Part shown: one piece after another, positions 9,463 through 23,800 of the stretch
How the letters are laid out: each line of letters starts with the position of its first letter
How positions within the stretch are numbered: the stretch's first letter is position 1
Assembly: GCA_029582155.1 (NCBI GenBank)
Contig: CM055898.1
Location: 32,537,419 to 32,601,418 of the forward strand
Origin: Panopea generosa
Taxonomy: Eukaryota; Mollusca; Bivalvia; Adapedonta; Hiatellidae
Direction: 5' to 3'
Length of the DNA stretch: 64,000 nt
The notes under the pieces: generated by a model
Told to the model about the DNA's origin: nothing
What the model saw: only the letters and a program-made list of their open reading frames with translations
Database searches by the model: none
Made by a program: the position numbers and the translations under genes

Positions 9463-12400
9463 ATACAGAGATGTGTATACTCTACGTTCAACGTACCAGC
9501 GGTATTTAGATTTGTGTATACTTAACGTACAACGTACCTGCGATATAAAAAGTTGTGTATACTTTACGTACAACATACCTGGGATATATACAGTTGTGCA
9601 TACTTTACATACAACGTACCTTCGATATATAGAGTTGTGTATACTCTACGAATAACGTACCTGCAATATACAGAGTTGTGTATACTCTACGTACAACGTA
9701 CCTGCGATATACAGAGTTGTGTATACTTAACGTACAACGTACCTACGATGTATAGAGTTGTGTATACTCTACGTACAACGTACCTGCGATATATAAAGTT
9801 GTGTATACTTGACGTACAACGAACCTTCGATATACAGAGATGTGTATACTCTACGTACAACGTATCTGCGATATATAGAGTTGTGTATACTCTACGTACA
9901 ACGTACCTACGATAAACAAAGTTGTGTATACTTTACATACAACGTACCTGCGATTTATAGAGTTGTGTATACACTACGTACATTGTACCTGCGTTATATA
10001 AAGTTGTGCATATTCTACGTACAATGTACCTGCGATATATAGAGTTGTGTATACTTAACGTACAACGTACCTACGATATAAAGAGTTGTGTATACTCTAC
10101 GTACAACGTACCTACGATATAAAGAGTTGTGCATACTTTACGTACAACGAACCTGCAATATATAGAGTTGTGTATACTCTACGTACAACGTACCTGCGAT
10201 ATACAGAGATGTGTATACTCTACGTACAATGTACCTGCGATATATAAAGTTGTGTATACTTAACGTACAACGTACCGACGATATATAGAGATGTGTATAC
10301 TATACGTACAACGAACCTACGATATATAGAATTGTGTATACTTTACGTACAGCGAATATACGATATAAAGAGTTGTGTATACTTTACGTTCAACGAACCT
10401 GCAATATATAGAGTTGTGTATACTTTACGTAGAACATACCTGCGATATATATAGTTGTGTATACTTTACGTACAACGTATCTGCGATATAAAGAGTTGTG
10501 TATACTCTACATACAGAGAACCTACGATATAAAGAGTTGTGTATACTTAACGTACAATGAACCTGCGGTATTTAGTGTAGTGTATACTTAAAGTACAATG
10601 AACTTGCGATATAAAGAGTAGTGTATACGCTACGTACAGCATACCTGCGATATATAGATTTGTGTATACTTTACGTACAACGTACCTGCGATATATAGAG
10701 TTGTGTATACTCTATGAACAACGTACCTGCGATATATAGAGTTATGTATACTGTATGTACAATGTACCTGCGATATATAGAGTTGTGTATACTCTATGAA
10801 CAACGTACCTGCGATATATAGAGTTATGTATACTGTACGTGCAACGTACCTGCGATATATAGAGTTGTGTATACTTAACGTACAACGTACCTACGATATA
10901 TAGATTTGTGTATACTCTACGTACAACGTACCTGCGATATAAAAAGTTGTGTATACTTGACGTACAACGAACCTGCGATATATAGAATTGTGAATATTAA
11001 CTTACAACGTACCTACGATAAACAGAGTTGTATGCTTTACGTACAACGTATCTGTGATATATAGAGTTATGTATAGTCTACGTACAACGTATCTATGATA
11101 TATAAAGTTGTGTATATTAACGTACAACTTACCTACGATATATAGAGTTGTGTATACTCTACGTACAACGTACCTACGATATAAAGAGTTGTGTATACTT
11201 TACGTATAACGTACCTGCGATATATAAAGTTATGTATACACTACGTATAACGTACCTGCGATATATACAGTTATGTATACTTGACGTACAACGAACCTGC
11301 GATATAAAGAGTTGTGTATACTTAACGTACAACGTACCTACGATAAACAGAGTTGTGTAAACTTTACGTACAACGTACCTGCAATATAGAGAGTTGTGTA
11401 TACTCTACGGACAACGTACCTGAGATATATAGATTTGTGTATACTTTTCATACAGAGAACCTACGATATATAGTGTTGTGTATACTTTACGTACAATGAA
11501 CCTACAGTATTTAGAGTTGTGTATACTTTACGTACAACGTACTTGCGATATAAAGAGTTGTGTATACGCTTCGTCCAACGTACCTGCGATATACAGAGAT
11601 GTGTATACTCTACGTACAATGTAAATGCGATATATAAAGTTGTGTATACTTAACGTACAACGTACCTACGATATATAGAGATGAGTATACTATACGTACA
11701 ACGTACCTACGATATATAGACTTGTGTATACTTTACGTACAGCGAACCTGCGATATATATAGTTGTGTATACTCTACGTACAACGTTCCTGCGATATATA
11801 AAGTTGTGTATACTATACGTACAAAGTACCTGCGATATATAAAGTTGTGTACACTCTACATACAGAGAACCTAGGATATATAGAGTTGTGTATACTTTGC
11901 GTACAATGAACCTGCGGTATATAAAGTTATGTATATTAACATACAACGTATCTACGATATATAGAGTCGTGTATACTCTACGTTCAACGTTCGTACGATA
12001 GAAAGAGTTGTGTATTCATTACGTACAACGTACCTGCGAAAAAAAGAGTGATATATACACTACGTACAACGTATCTATGATATATAAAGTTGTGTATATT
12101 AACGTACAACTTACCTACGATATATAGAGTTGTGTATACTCTACGTACAACGTACCTACGATATAAAGAGTTGTGTATACTTTACGTATAACGTACCTGC
12201 GATATATAGAGTTGTGTATACTTGACGTACAACGAACCTGCGATATAAAGAGTTGTGTATACTTAACGTACAACGTACCTACAATAAACAGAGTTGTGTA
12301 AACTTTACGTACAACGTACCTGCAATATAGAGAGTTGTGTATACTTTACGTACAACGTACCTGAGATATATAGAGTTGTGTATACTCTTCATACAGAGAA

Positions 12401-15400
12401 CCTACGATATATAGTGTTGTGTATACTTTACGTACAATGAACCTACAGTATTTAGAGTTGTGTATACTTTACGTACAACGTACTTGCGATATAAAGAGTT
12501 GTGTATACGCTTCGTACAACGTACCTGCGATATACAGAGATGTGTATACTCTACGTACAATGTAAATGCGATATATCAAGTTGTGTATACTTAACGTACA
12601 ACGTACCTACGATATATAGAGATGTGTATACTATACGTACAACGTACCTACGATATATAGACTTGTGTATACTTTACGTACAGCGAACCTGCGATATATA
12701 TAGTTGTGTATACTCTACGTACAACGTTCCTGCGATATATAGAGTTGTGTATACTCTACGAACAAAGTACCTGCGATATATAAAGTTGTGTACACTCAAC
12801 ATACAGAGAACCTAGGATATATAGAGTTGTGTATACTTTGCGTACAATGAACCTGCGGTATATAAAGTTATGTATATTAACATACAACGTATCTACGATA
12901 TATAGAGTCGTGTATACTCTACGTTCAACGTTCGTACGATAGAAAGAGTTGTGTATTCATTACGTACAACGTACCTGCGAAAAATAGAGTTATGTATACA
13001 CTACGTACAACGTACCTGCAATATATAAAGTTGTGTATACTTAACGTACAACGTACCTACGATAAACAGAGTTGTGTATACTTTACGTACAACGTACCTG
13101 CGATATAGAGAGTTGTGTATACTCTACGGACAACGTACCTGAGATATATAGAGTTGCGTATACTCTTCATACAGAGAACCTACGATATATAGTGTTGTGT
13201 ATACTTTACGTACAATGAACCTACAGTATTTAGAGTTGTGTATACTTTACATACAACGTACTTGCGATAGAAAGAGTTGTGTATACGCTTCGTACAACGT
13301 ACCTGCGATATACAGAGATGTGTATACTCTACGTACAATGTAAATGCGATATATAGTGTTGTGTATACTTAACGTACAACGTACCTACGATATTTAGAGA
13401 TGTGTATACTATACGTACAACTTACCTACGATATATAGACTTGTGTATACTTTACGTACAGCGAACCTGCGATATATATAGTTGTGTATACTCTACGTAC
13501 AACGTTCCTGCGATATATAGAGTTGTGTATACTCTACGTACAAAGTACCTGCGATATATAAAGTTGTGTACACTCAACATACAGAGAATCTAGGATATAT
13601 AGAGTTGTGTATACTTTGCGTACAATGAACCTGCGGTATATAAAGTTATGTATTTTAACATACAACGTATCTACGATATATAGAGTCGTGTATACTCTAC
13701 GTTCAACGTTCGTACGATAGAAAGAGTTGTGTATTCATTACGTACAACGTACCTGCGAAAAATAGAGTTATGTATACACTACGTACAACGTACCTGCGAT
13801 ATATAAAGTTGTGTATACTTAACGTACAACGTACCTACGATAAACACAGTTGTGTATACTTTACGTACAACGTACCTGCGATATAGAGAGTTGTGTATAC
13901 TCTACGGACAACGTACCTGAGATATATAGAGTTGCGTATACTCTTCATACAGAGAACCTACGATATATAGTGTTGTGTATACTTTACGTACAATGAACCT
14001 ACAGTATTTAGAGTTGTGTATACTTTACGTACAACGTACTTGCGATAGAAAGAGTTGTGTATACGCTTCGTACAACGTACCTGCGATATACAGAGATGTG
14101 TATACTCTACGTACAATGTAAATGCGATATATAGTGTTGTGTATACTTAACGTACAACGTACCTACGATATTTAGAGATGTGTATACTATACGTACAACT
14201 TACCTACGATATATAGACGTGTGTATACTTTACGTACAGCGAACCTGCGATATATATAGTTGTGTATACTCTACGTACAACGTTCCTGCGATATATAGAG
14301 TTGTGTATACTCTACGTACAAAGTACCTGCGATATATAAAGTTGTGTACACTCAACATACAGAGAACCTAGGATATATAGAGTTGTGTATACTTTGCGTA
14401 CAATGAACCTGCGGTATATAAAGTTATGTATATTAACATACAACGTATCTACGATATATAGAGTCTTGTATACTCTACGTTCAACGTTCGTACGATAGAA
14501 AGAGTTGTGTATTCATTACGTACAACGTACCTGCGAAAAATAGAGTTATGTATACACTACGTACAACGTACCTGCGATATATAAAGTTGTGTATACTTGA
14601 CATACAACAAACCTGCGATATATAGAGTTGTGTATACTTACCGTACAACGTACCTACGATAAACAGAGTTGTGTACACTTTACGTACAACGTACCTGCGA
14701 TATATAGAGTTGTGTATAGTCTACGTACAACGTATCTATGATATATAAAGTTGTGTATATTAACGTACAACGTACCTACGATATATAGAGTTGTGGATAC
14801 TCTACGTACAACGTACCTACGATATAAAGAGTTGTGTATACTTTACGTACGACGTACCTGCGATATATAGAGTTATGTATACACTATGTACAACGTACAT
14901 GCGATATATAGAGTTGTGTATATTTTACGTACAATGTACCTGCGATATATAGGGTTGAGTATACTAAACGTAAAACGTAGCTACGATATATAGAGTTGTA
15001 TATAGTCTAGGTACAGCGTACCTATGATATATAAAGTTGTGTATATTAACGTACAACGTACCAACGATATATAGAGTTATGTATACACTACGTACAACAT
15101 ACATGCGATATATAGAGTTGTGTATACTTTACGTACAACGTACCTGCAATATATAGAGTTGTGTATACTCTACGTACAACGTACCTGAGATAAATAGAGT
15201 TGTGTATACTCTAAATACAGATAACCTACGATATATAGAGTTGTGTATACTTTACGTACAATGAACCTACAGTATTTAGAGTTGTGTATACCTTACGTAC
15301 AGCGTACTTGCGATATAAAGAGTTGTGTATACGCTACGTACAACATACCTGCGATATATAGAGTTGTGTATACGCTCGTACAACGTACCTGCGATATACG

Positions 15401-17107
15401 GAGTTGTTTATACTCTACGTACAATGTACCTGCGATATATAAAGTTGTGCATGCTTAACGTACAACGTACCTACGGTATATAGAGATGTGTATACTCTTC
15501 GTACAACGAACTTACGATATATAGAGTTGTGTATACTTTCCGTACAACGAATCATCGATATATTGAGTTGTGTTTACTTTACGTACAACGAACCTGCAAT
15601 ATATAGAGTTGTGTATACTTTACGTAAACATTCCTGCGATATGTAGAGTTGTGTATACTCTACGTACAATGTACCTGCGATACAAGAAGTTGTGTATAAT
15701 CTACGTACAACGTTCCTGCTATATACAGAGTTGTGTATACTCTACATACAGACAACCTACGATATATAGAGTTGTGTATACTTTACGTACAATAATCCTG
15801 CTGTATTGATAGTTGTGTATACACTACGTACAAAGTACCTGCGATATAAAGAGTTGTGTATACGCTACGTAAAACATACCTGCGATATATAGATTTGTAT
15901 ATACTTTACATACAACGTACCTGCGATATATAGAGTTGTGTACACTTAACGTACAACGTATCTACGATATATACAATTGTGTATACTCTAAGTACAACGT
16001 ACCTGCGATATATAGAGTTGTGTATACTTGACGTACAACGAACCTGCGATATATAGAGTTGTGTATACTTTATGTACAACTTACCTGCGATAAATAAAGT
16101 TTTGTATACTTAACTTACAACGTTCCTACGATAAACAGAGTTGTTATACTTTACGTACATCGTACCTGCGATATATAGAGTTGTTTATACTCTACGTACA
16201 AGTACCTATGATATACAAAGTTGTGTATATTAACGTACAACGTACCTAAGATATACAGAGTTGTGTATATTCTACGTACAGCGAACCTACGATATAAAGA
16301 GTTGTATATACTTTACGTACAACGTACCTGCTATATATAGAATTGTGAATACACTACGTACAACGTCCCTGCGATATATAGAGTTGTGTATACTTGACGT
16401 ACAACGAACCTACGATATAAAGAGTTGTGTGTACTTTACATACAACGTACCTGCGATATATAAAGTTTTGTATACTGAACTTACAACGTACCTACGATAA
16501 ACAGAGTTGTTATAATTTACGTACATCGTAACTGCGATATATAGAGTTGTGTATACTCTACGTACAATGTACCTATGATATATAAAGTTGTGTATATTAA
16601 CGTACAACGAACCTACGATATATAGAGTTGTGTATATTCTACGTATAACGAACCTACGATATAAAGAGTTGTGTATACTTTACGTCCAACGTACCTGCGA
16701 TATATAGAATTGTGAATACACTACGTACAACGTCCCTGCGATATATAGAATTGTGTTTACTTTACGTTCAATGAACCTTCGGTATTTAGAGTTTTGTATA
16801 CTCTACATACAACGTATCTACGATATATAGAGTTGTGTTTACTTTACGTTCAATGAACCTTCGGTATTTAGAGTTGTGTATACTCTACATACAACGTACT
16901 TACGATATTAAGAGTTGTGTATACGCTACGTACAACATACATGCGATATAGCGTTGTGTATACGCTATGTACAACGTAACTGTGATATACAGTTGTGTAT
17001 ACTCTACGTACAATGTACCTGCGATATATAAAGTTGTGTATAGTTACCGTACAACGTACCTACGAAATATAGAGTTGTGCATACTCTACGTACAACTTAC
17101 CCACGAT
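9463..17107. repeat. 41-bp satellite array (~7.6 kb, about 186 units)
   Basis: The consensus contains GAGTTGTGTATACTCTACGT and ACAACGTACCTGCGATATAT. It runs head to tail without a break. Part of it (about 12.4-14.6 kb) is organised into 778-bp higher-order units: the distinctive block CTTGTGTATACTTTACGTAC with AGCGAACC recurs at 12,662, 13,440 and 14,218, and at 11,721 with 941-bp spacing. Open frames such as CILYVQRTCDIYSCVYSTYN are artefacts: three units make 123 bp, or 41 codons, so short frames recur in the same pattern. The array lies inside the receptor intron. Confidence 0.97.
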
Positions 17108-19960
17108 TATCTCTGAACATTGCTACATATGTAGACATAAATCTCCTCGCATTTCTACATGTGTAGACATTTATCACTGAACATTGCTACATATGAATAC
17201 ATTAATCACCGCGCATTACTACATATGTAGATATTAATCTCTGAGCATTACTACATATGTAGACATTAATCTCCGAGCATTACTACATATGTGGTCATTA
17301 ATCTCCGTGCATAACTGCATATGTAGATATTTAACCTCCGAGCATTACTGCATATGTAGACATTAGCCTCCGATCATTGGTACATATGTATACATTAATC
17401 TTCGTGCATTACCACTTATGTAGACATTAATCTCCGATCATTACTGCATATGTAGACATTAACCTCCGAGCATTACTACAAATGTTTACATTAATCTCCG
17501 AGCATTACTATATATGTAGACATTAACCTCTGAAAATTACCACATATGTAGACATTATTCTCCGAAGCATTACTACATATGTAGACATTAACCTCCGAGC
17601 ATTACCATATATGTAGACTTTAACCTCCGAGCATAAATCTCCGAAGCATTTCTACATATGTAGATATTAATCTCCGAGCATTACTTCATATGTAGACATT
17701 AACCTCCGATCATAACAACATATGTAGACAATGATCTCCCAAGCAAAACTACATATGTAGACATTAACCTCCAAGCATTACTGCATATGTAGACATTAAT
17801 ATCCGAACATTACTACATATGTATAAATAAATCTCCGAGCAATACTAGATATTTAGATATTAATCTCCGAGCATTACTACATATGTATACATTGATGTCC
17901 GAGCATTACTGCAGATGTAGACATTATAATCCGAACATTATTTCATATGTATACATTAACCTCCGAGCATTACCACATATGTGTACATTAATATCCGAGC
18001 ATTACTACATATCCGAGCATTACTGCATATGTAGACATTAATCTCCGAGCATTACTACATATGTAGACATTAATCTCCGTGCATAACTGCATATGTAGAT
18101 ATTTAACCTCCGAGCATTACTGCATATGTAGACATTAGCCTCCGATCATTGGTACCTATGTATACATTAATCTTCGTGCATTACCACTTATGTAGACATT
18201 AATCTCCGATCATTACTGCATATGTAGACATTAACCTCCGAGCATTACTACAAATGTTTACATTAATCTCCGAGCATTACTATATATGTAGACATTAACC
18301 TCCGAAAATTACCACATATGTAGACATTAATCTCCAAAGCATTACTACATATGTAGACATTAACCTCCGAGCATTACCATATATGTAGACTTTAACCTCC
18401 GAGCATAAATCTCCGAAGCATTTCTACATATGTAGATATTAATCTCCGAGCATTACTTCATATGTAGACATTAACCTCCGAGCATAACAACATATGTATA
18501 CAATGATCTCCCAAGCAAAACTACATATGTAGACATTAACCTCCAAGCATTACTGCATATGTAGACATTAATATCCGAACATTACTACATATGTATAAAT
18601 AAATCTCCGAGCAATACTAGATATTTAGATATTAATCTCCGAGCATTACTACATATGTATACATTGATGTCCGAGCATTACTGCAGATGTAGACATTATA
18701 ATCCGAACATTATTTCATATGTATACATTAACCTCCGAGCATTACCACATATGTGTACGTTAATATCCGAGCATTACTACATATCCGAGCATTACTGCAT
18801 ATGTAGACATTAATCTCCGAGCATTACTACATATGTAGACATTAATCTCCGTGCATAACTGCATATGTAGATATTTAACCTCCGAGCATTACTGCATATG
18901 TAGACATTAGCCTCCGATCATTGGTACATATGTATACATTAATCTTCGTGCATTACCACTTATGTAGACATTAATCTCCGATCATTACTGCATATGTAGA
19001 CATTAACCTCCGAGCATTAGTACAAATGTTTACATTAATCTCCGAGCATTACTATATATGTAAACATTAACCTCCGAAAATTACCACATATGTAGACATT
19101 AATCTCCGAAGCATTACTACATATGTAGACATTAACCTCCGAGCATTACCATATATGTAGACTTTAACCTCCGAGCATAAATCTCCGAAGCATTTCTATA
19201 TAAGTAGATATTAATCTCCGAGCATTACTTCATATGTAGACATTAACCTCCGATCATAACAACATATGTAGACAATGATCTCCCAAGCAAAACTACATAT
19301 GTAGACATTAACCTCCAAGCATTACTGCATATGTAGACATTAATATCCGAACATTACTACATATGTATAAATAAATCTCCGAGCAATACTAGATATTTAG
19401 ATATTAATCTCCGAGCATTACTACATATGTATACATTGATGTCCGAGCATTACTGCAGATGTAGACATTATAATCCGAACATTATTTCATATGTATACAT
19501 TAACCTCCAAGCATTACCACATATGTGTACGTTAATATCCGAGCATTACTACATATCCGAGCATTACTGCATATGTAGACATTAATCTCCGAGCATTACT
19601 ACATATGTAGACATTAATCTCCGTGCATAACTGCATATGTAGATATTTAACCTCCGAGCATTACTGCAGATGTAGACATTATAATCCGAACATTATTTCA
19701 TATTTATACATTAACCTCCGAGCATTACCACATATGTGTACATTAATATCCGAGCATTACTACATATCCGAGGATTACTGCATATGTAGACATTAATCTC
19801 CGAGCATAACTATATATGTATAAATTAATCTCCGATCATTACAGCTTATGTAGTCATTAATCTCCGAACATTACTATATATGTATAAATTAATCTCCAAG
19901 CATTACTCCAAATGTAGACGTTAATCTCCGAGCATTACTGCATATGTAGACATTAATACA
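17108..19960. repeat. 32-bp satellite array (~2.85 kb, about 89 units)
   Basis: The consensus is TACATATGTAGACATTAATC and TCCGAGCATTAC. Each unit holds the 10-bp palindrome TACATATGTA. A higher-order unit of 772 bp repeats almost unchanged: the marker CGTGCATAACTGCATATG recurs near 17,311, 18,083, 18,855 and 19,627, exactly 772 bases apart each time. It directly follows the 41-bp array. Confidence 0.97.
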
Positions 19961-20020
19961 CATATATAGATAAGTTGTATATACTCTACGTGCAACGTAC
20001 CTGCAATATATAGAGATATG
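19961..20020. repeat. Single residual 41-bp satellite unit
   Basis: GTTGTATATACTCTACGTGC and AACGTACCTGCAATATATAG match the 41-bp consensus. This unit is cut off from the main array by the 32-bp array and ends about 30 bases from the Ig exon's donor, suggesting the 32-bp array grew inside the older one. Confidence 0.8.
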
Positions 20021-20045
20021 CACTTTTCCACCTGGTATGTAGAAC

Positions 20046-20327
20046 CTATGATAGAGAACTGTTTGTACACGCCAGTCACATCAACGGTCACGCCTTCAAT
20101 TGTAAATGAGAGATCGCCTGCAGTAACGTTCCCAGTAGATGTGACGTTTATAAAACTCGGTTCTCCAGTCATAGAACCATTTAAGTACACAACGCCCACT
20201 ACAGTATCACCGCCTGGCGATGTTATTCCATAATTCACTAATTCAGTAGCTTCAATATCCAGCACAAAATTTAAATTTACCGCACTGCCTTCCACAGTAA
20301 AAACTATTTCGGATATGTCTGGGCAAT
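20046..20327 (-). CDS. Adhesion GPCR exon: Ig-like domain
   Basis: The acceptor is TTTAGTTTCAG followed by ATTGCCC, and the exon encodes about 94 residues starting DCPDISEIVFTVEG. The pattern of alternating hydrophobic strands, with EGSAVNLNFVLDIEA early, a PGGDTVVG turn and DLSFTIEGVTVDVTGVYK near the end, suggests an Ig-like or related beta-sandwich. The canonical cysteine pair is not evident, so this is a weak domain call. Two donors compete. ATAG/GTTCTA at 20,046 gives a phase-1 end and joins cleanly to the next exon. CCAG/GTGGAA at 20,032 is a better match to consensus but ends in phase 0, which does not fit. I chose the first because the exons on either side of the next three junctions are all phase 1. 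Confidence 0.7.
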
Positions 20328-20620
20328 CTGAAACTAAAACACAAAAAATGTGATTGTCAATAATATAGCATAACAGTATCATATGCAAGCACATAATGTA
20401 ACCCAGAATGAAATGATGGCAAATTTGTTAAAAGTTATTAAACAGTTGTAATAAGTTTAGTGTCGTGTTGATAATATGAATAAAAATTCATGAACAATAA
20501 AATTGTTTCTTTCTTTGGATGTTTTGTATCGATTTTTTCATATCGAACAAGACTGCAAATCATTAATATTTTTCATGTTTTATAGTCATATATGACCACA
20601 AACATGCGATATACGATACA

Positions 20621-20814
20621 TTTAGTTTATGCAGATTTATTTCAGCTCAATTGGAAACTCAGAGCTTATATAAACCGCTCTCGAGTCAGCTCCCTGGGTA
20701 AAACCAGTACTGAGTGTTGTTTTATGAGAGGCATCGGGTCGATCGGGGGAATCGAACCCGCAACCTCTGATGTGAGCTGCCAACACTATATCCATTAGAC
20801 TACCGCCCCGCTCC
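20621..20814 (-). mobile_element. tRNA-headed SINE, family A
   Basis: On the minus strand it starts GGAGCGGGGCGGTAGTCTAA, has the B-box-like GCGGGTTCGATTCCCCC and the tail GAGCTGAAATAAATCTGCAT. It is the same family as 26,381-26,580 in the opposite orientation. It lies just 5' of the receptor's Ig exon. Confidence 0.85.
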
Positions 20815-23800
20815 TAAATTACATTTAAAATTTAAAAATACATTTCAATCATTTACATGTTGATACCCACATCTAAATTAAAACTAATTTAATTCCCAGC
20901 ACACATACTGAGGTATTTCAACTTCATATTAACATCGCGCAGATATGTAAATTTGAGAATGAATAAGTGAGAATGTATCAACATTGCCATGTTTTACGTC
21001 ACATCAATTTTACACAGTTTGGTGATAAAGCTAACGATCTCATCATGTTTTAATCATTGTTACCAGATAACAGTATGTCTTTATAAAACTAAATAACCAA
21101 ACTCTTCTATAAAACTCAATTTCCCGTGTTTACAATAATGTTCTTGATTAGATCTTTTATCTTTACTAGTACTACCATATTGTTCAATATGTTTGTGTTA
21201 ACCATTTATATGTACTTTTGCATGTGCCTTATGTATTTGAATATGTTGTTTATGGTAAAATACTTTATAATGCCCAAGCCAAAATAAAAGAATGTTCAGT
21301 TCTGCTTATTACATTAAATATCAGCATGAAGTCAATCATTGTTTTTAATGTCATGCCAATACCACCATATGTGTCCATTATTAACACACCACACATGATC
21401 GTTAATGTATTAACCGAAGGTTATGTGAAGTTTATCATCAACCTAAATTATTGCAAAAGACGTTAATGTTAAACGATTATCTAGTAAGAGAATCATTAAA
21501 CCTATAATGGGTAATTTTTCTTGAACACATGAACACATACCTTCGCGCTTCGAGCATAACTACGGATAAAATTAGCCTAGTTTAGATTTGTTTATGCCAA
21601 TGAAGTTATAAGTTGTAGGACTCACACCGCTATTATCTCCTTTGAGTACTCCGGACCCACAGATGAAGGAAGTAGAAATAAAACTTTAGTTCACTTCTTC
21701 TTGTTTTGCAGGGCTTTGTATTGCAGTTATTTATTTTCATATTATGTGTTAAATGGTCGGTATTTTAGAAATCACAACTGAAAACTCAATGCTGATAGCT
21801 AATTTCTTGTCAATTTTGTGTCATTTCAGAAATGTTGGTTCGAACTGCATCGAGTACGAATAGTTGACATATTATCATTCTGGAAATTGATATATGTCAC
21901 AATACCATTGATTAAAAAAACCGGGTCAAGGTATTTTTTCCCTGTATAATTGCAGATCTTTAACTTGTGAAGAAATTGATCTCAGAACCATGCTGAAGAT
22001 TTTGTTTTTACATTGTGATTAAGACATAAATGTTACAATGGTGTCCTATGGGAAATGTTATAGTGGTGTGAGCCAAAAATTGTACAATGGAGTCCTATGA
22101 GAAATGTAATAGTGGTGTGAGACGTTTAACGGTTTTTTGCCCGCTTGAGGCAACGGGTATTGAAGACTATTCACCAGTTACTAGCGAAAGGACGGTTGTT
22201 CTATTCAGATTCATTATGAGGTCTTCTACCACCAATAAACTGAATATGTCATATACAACCTGAAATGTGTTGAAAATGGCGTTAAATCCCATTAAAAATA
22301 GAGCAAAGCAGTATTTCATTGTTTGAGCGAAACTAAATGATTTTCATTATTATTTTAAAAGACCAGAACTGAAAACAACACCGAGTCAAAATACGGGATG
22401 ACATATATATAATTAAACACTTCTTCATTAAACAACACAATTTTGTATATCCTAGGCTCATGCATTATGATTTGCTGTAGTTCACCGAGCCATCCTTAGT
22501 TTAAGTAAACTGTTCAGTAATATTTACATTCAATATTTTGTATTATTCCTACTTTTAATGACTCAAGGGCCGTGGGTTCGAATGTTCAGTAATAGTTCAA
22601 ACGTATAAGTGCATAGGAACTAACTGCAAGTAGATGTGTAAATGTTCAAATTCATATTTGAAAAATATGTTCTACACCTTTAGCAGGCGATACTTTCTTT
22701 GCTGATAGCGTAAGAATGTTTGAGTGTTTGGTTATCAGTCAATAGTTTAAACAAACATTCTTATATCCGCCAGTAACAATAAATGTAGAGTTGATGATAT
22801 CTAAGTTCCTAATTTTATTGATATTGTTTTTGCTGTTTAATGCATATTGTGAACGAAAATAAAACAATATAACTTAAAACTACCTGTACAAAATGTGTTT
22901 AATTACATTTTTATTGACAATCAATAAAATTAGATTGATTCCTTGAAGACGAGGGATTGTTGTGTACTTTGATTCAGTGTCAATTATTTCTGTCTCCTTC
23001 AAATCACGGAGAATCACGGAGAACGTTCAGGCTTGCTCGAGAAAACATAACTGATTAACCCGGTGTTTTTATTTTTTTTATTTTATTTGGGGTGGGTGGG
23101 GATGGATGGCGGTGTATATTTTATTACTTCAAAAACAGGTTCAATAAAACAGAGTCTACAGTAGGGGGAAAAGAAGAAAAAACAATAGCTTATTTGAATG
23201 ATAAATGAAATAAAAACATGTTTTACTCTATTACAACATAATCATATGTACTTCTTTTGTATAACATCCTGGTCCTCATACACATATAACATGTTGAATA
23301 AATGGACCACCATATTGGTGGTTGAAATTTAAAATGGTACAAAGACTTTGGAGGATTGGGTACTTTTAAGTGCAGTCTGCTTTGCAATCAAAATTTATAC
23401 ATGTATAGAATAGCAGATTTAAAGAAAGAATGTAATTCTTCAAGGAATAATTTACGAAATAAACAATGTAATATATAACAATTTTATTTCATACTATAGT
23501 TAAAAGACATGTTATGCATTACATTCAGATAAATTATTTGTTCTATTGGATATAACAAAATACAACATAGTTTAAATCATATTCAAACAGTTCCTTGTCT
23601 ATCAATAAAATTACAAACATTTATAGCCAGGTCATTTGAACAAAATAACTGCAAATGTGAAGAGGGATAAGTATTCATTATGAACTATGTTAAGTGCTTG
23701 TTTATATTACATCATCAATTAGGACATTGCTATAATATTATCCAACGCTGATTTAACATTACGTTGGGTACATCACACGAGTCTCAGAGTAATAAAAGTC

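Larger units (their letters stand above)
119..20327 (-). other. Adhesion GPCR gene, extracellular part (13 exons)
   Basis: Thirteen minus-strand exons join in phase into 556 codons with the order Ig-like, S/T/P-rich linker, sushi/CCP, HRM, GAIN, GPS. This is the extracellular plan of adhesion GPCRs: the GAIN domain cuts the receptor at the GPS, and the fragment below the cut carries a tethered agonist for the seven-helix domain. The seven helices are not in the window and should lie left of position 1. The first exon given here may not be the true first, because its acceptor is good and no clear signal peptide precedes it. A frame upstream (MCLHMILLCYIIDNH, from 20,394) could be a poor signal peptide, but acidic and polar residues interrupt it. 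Which named family this belongs to cannot be told. A sushi domain beside Ig and HRM looks like a lineage-specific combination. The exon structure is strongly supported; expression is unknown. Confidence 0.85.

Noticed and set aside
9473-16607. Frames with CILYVQRTCDIYSCVY repeats
   Set aside because: These are products of the 41-bp satellite: frames recur every three units and break at random substitutions.
17108-19960. CRISPR-like array
   Set aside because: Repeats are contiguous 32-bp units without unique spacers, in a eukaryotic intron.
20032-20045. CCAG/GTGGAA as the Ig exon donor
   Set aside because: It matches consensus better but ends in phase 0, while the next exon needs phase 1.
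20328-20394. MCLHMILLCYIIDNHIFCVL as the receptor's signal peptide
   Set aside because: Asp, Asn and His interrupt the hydrophobic core, and the same bases form a good pyrimidine tract and acceptor. It remains possible but is not preferred.
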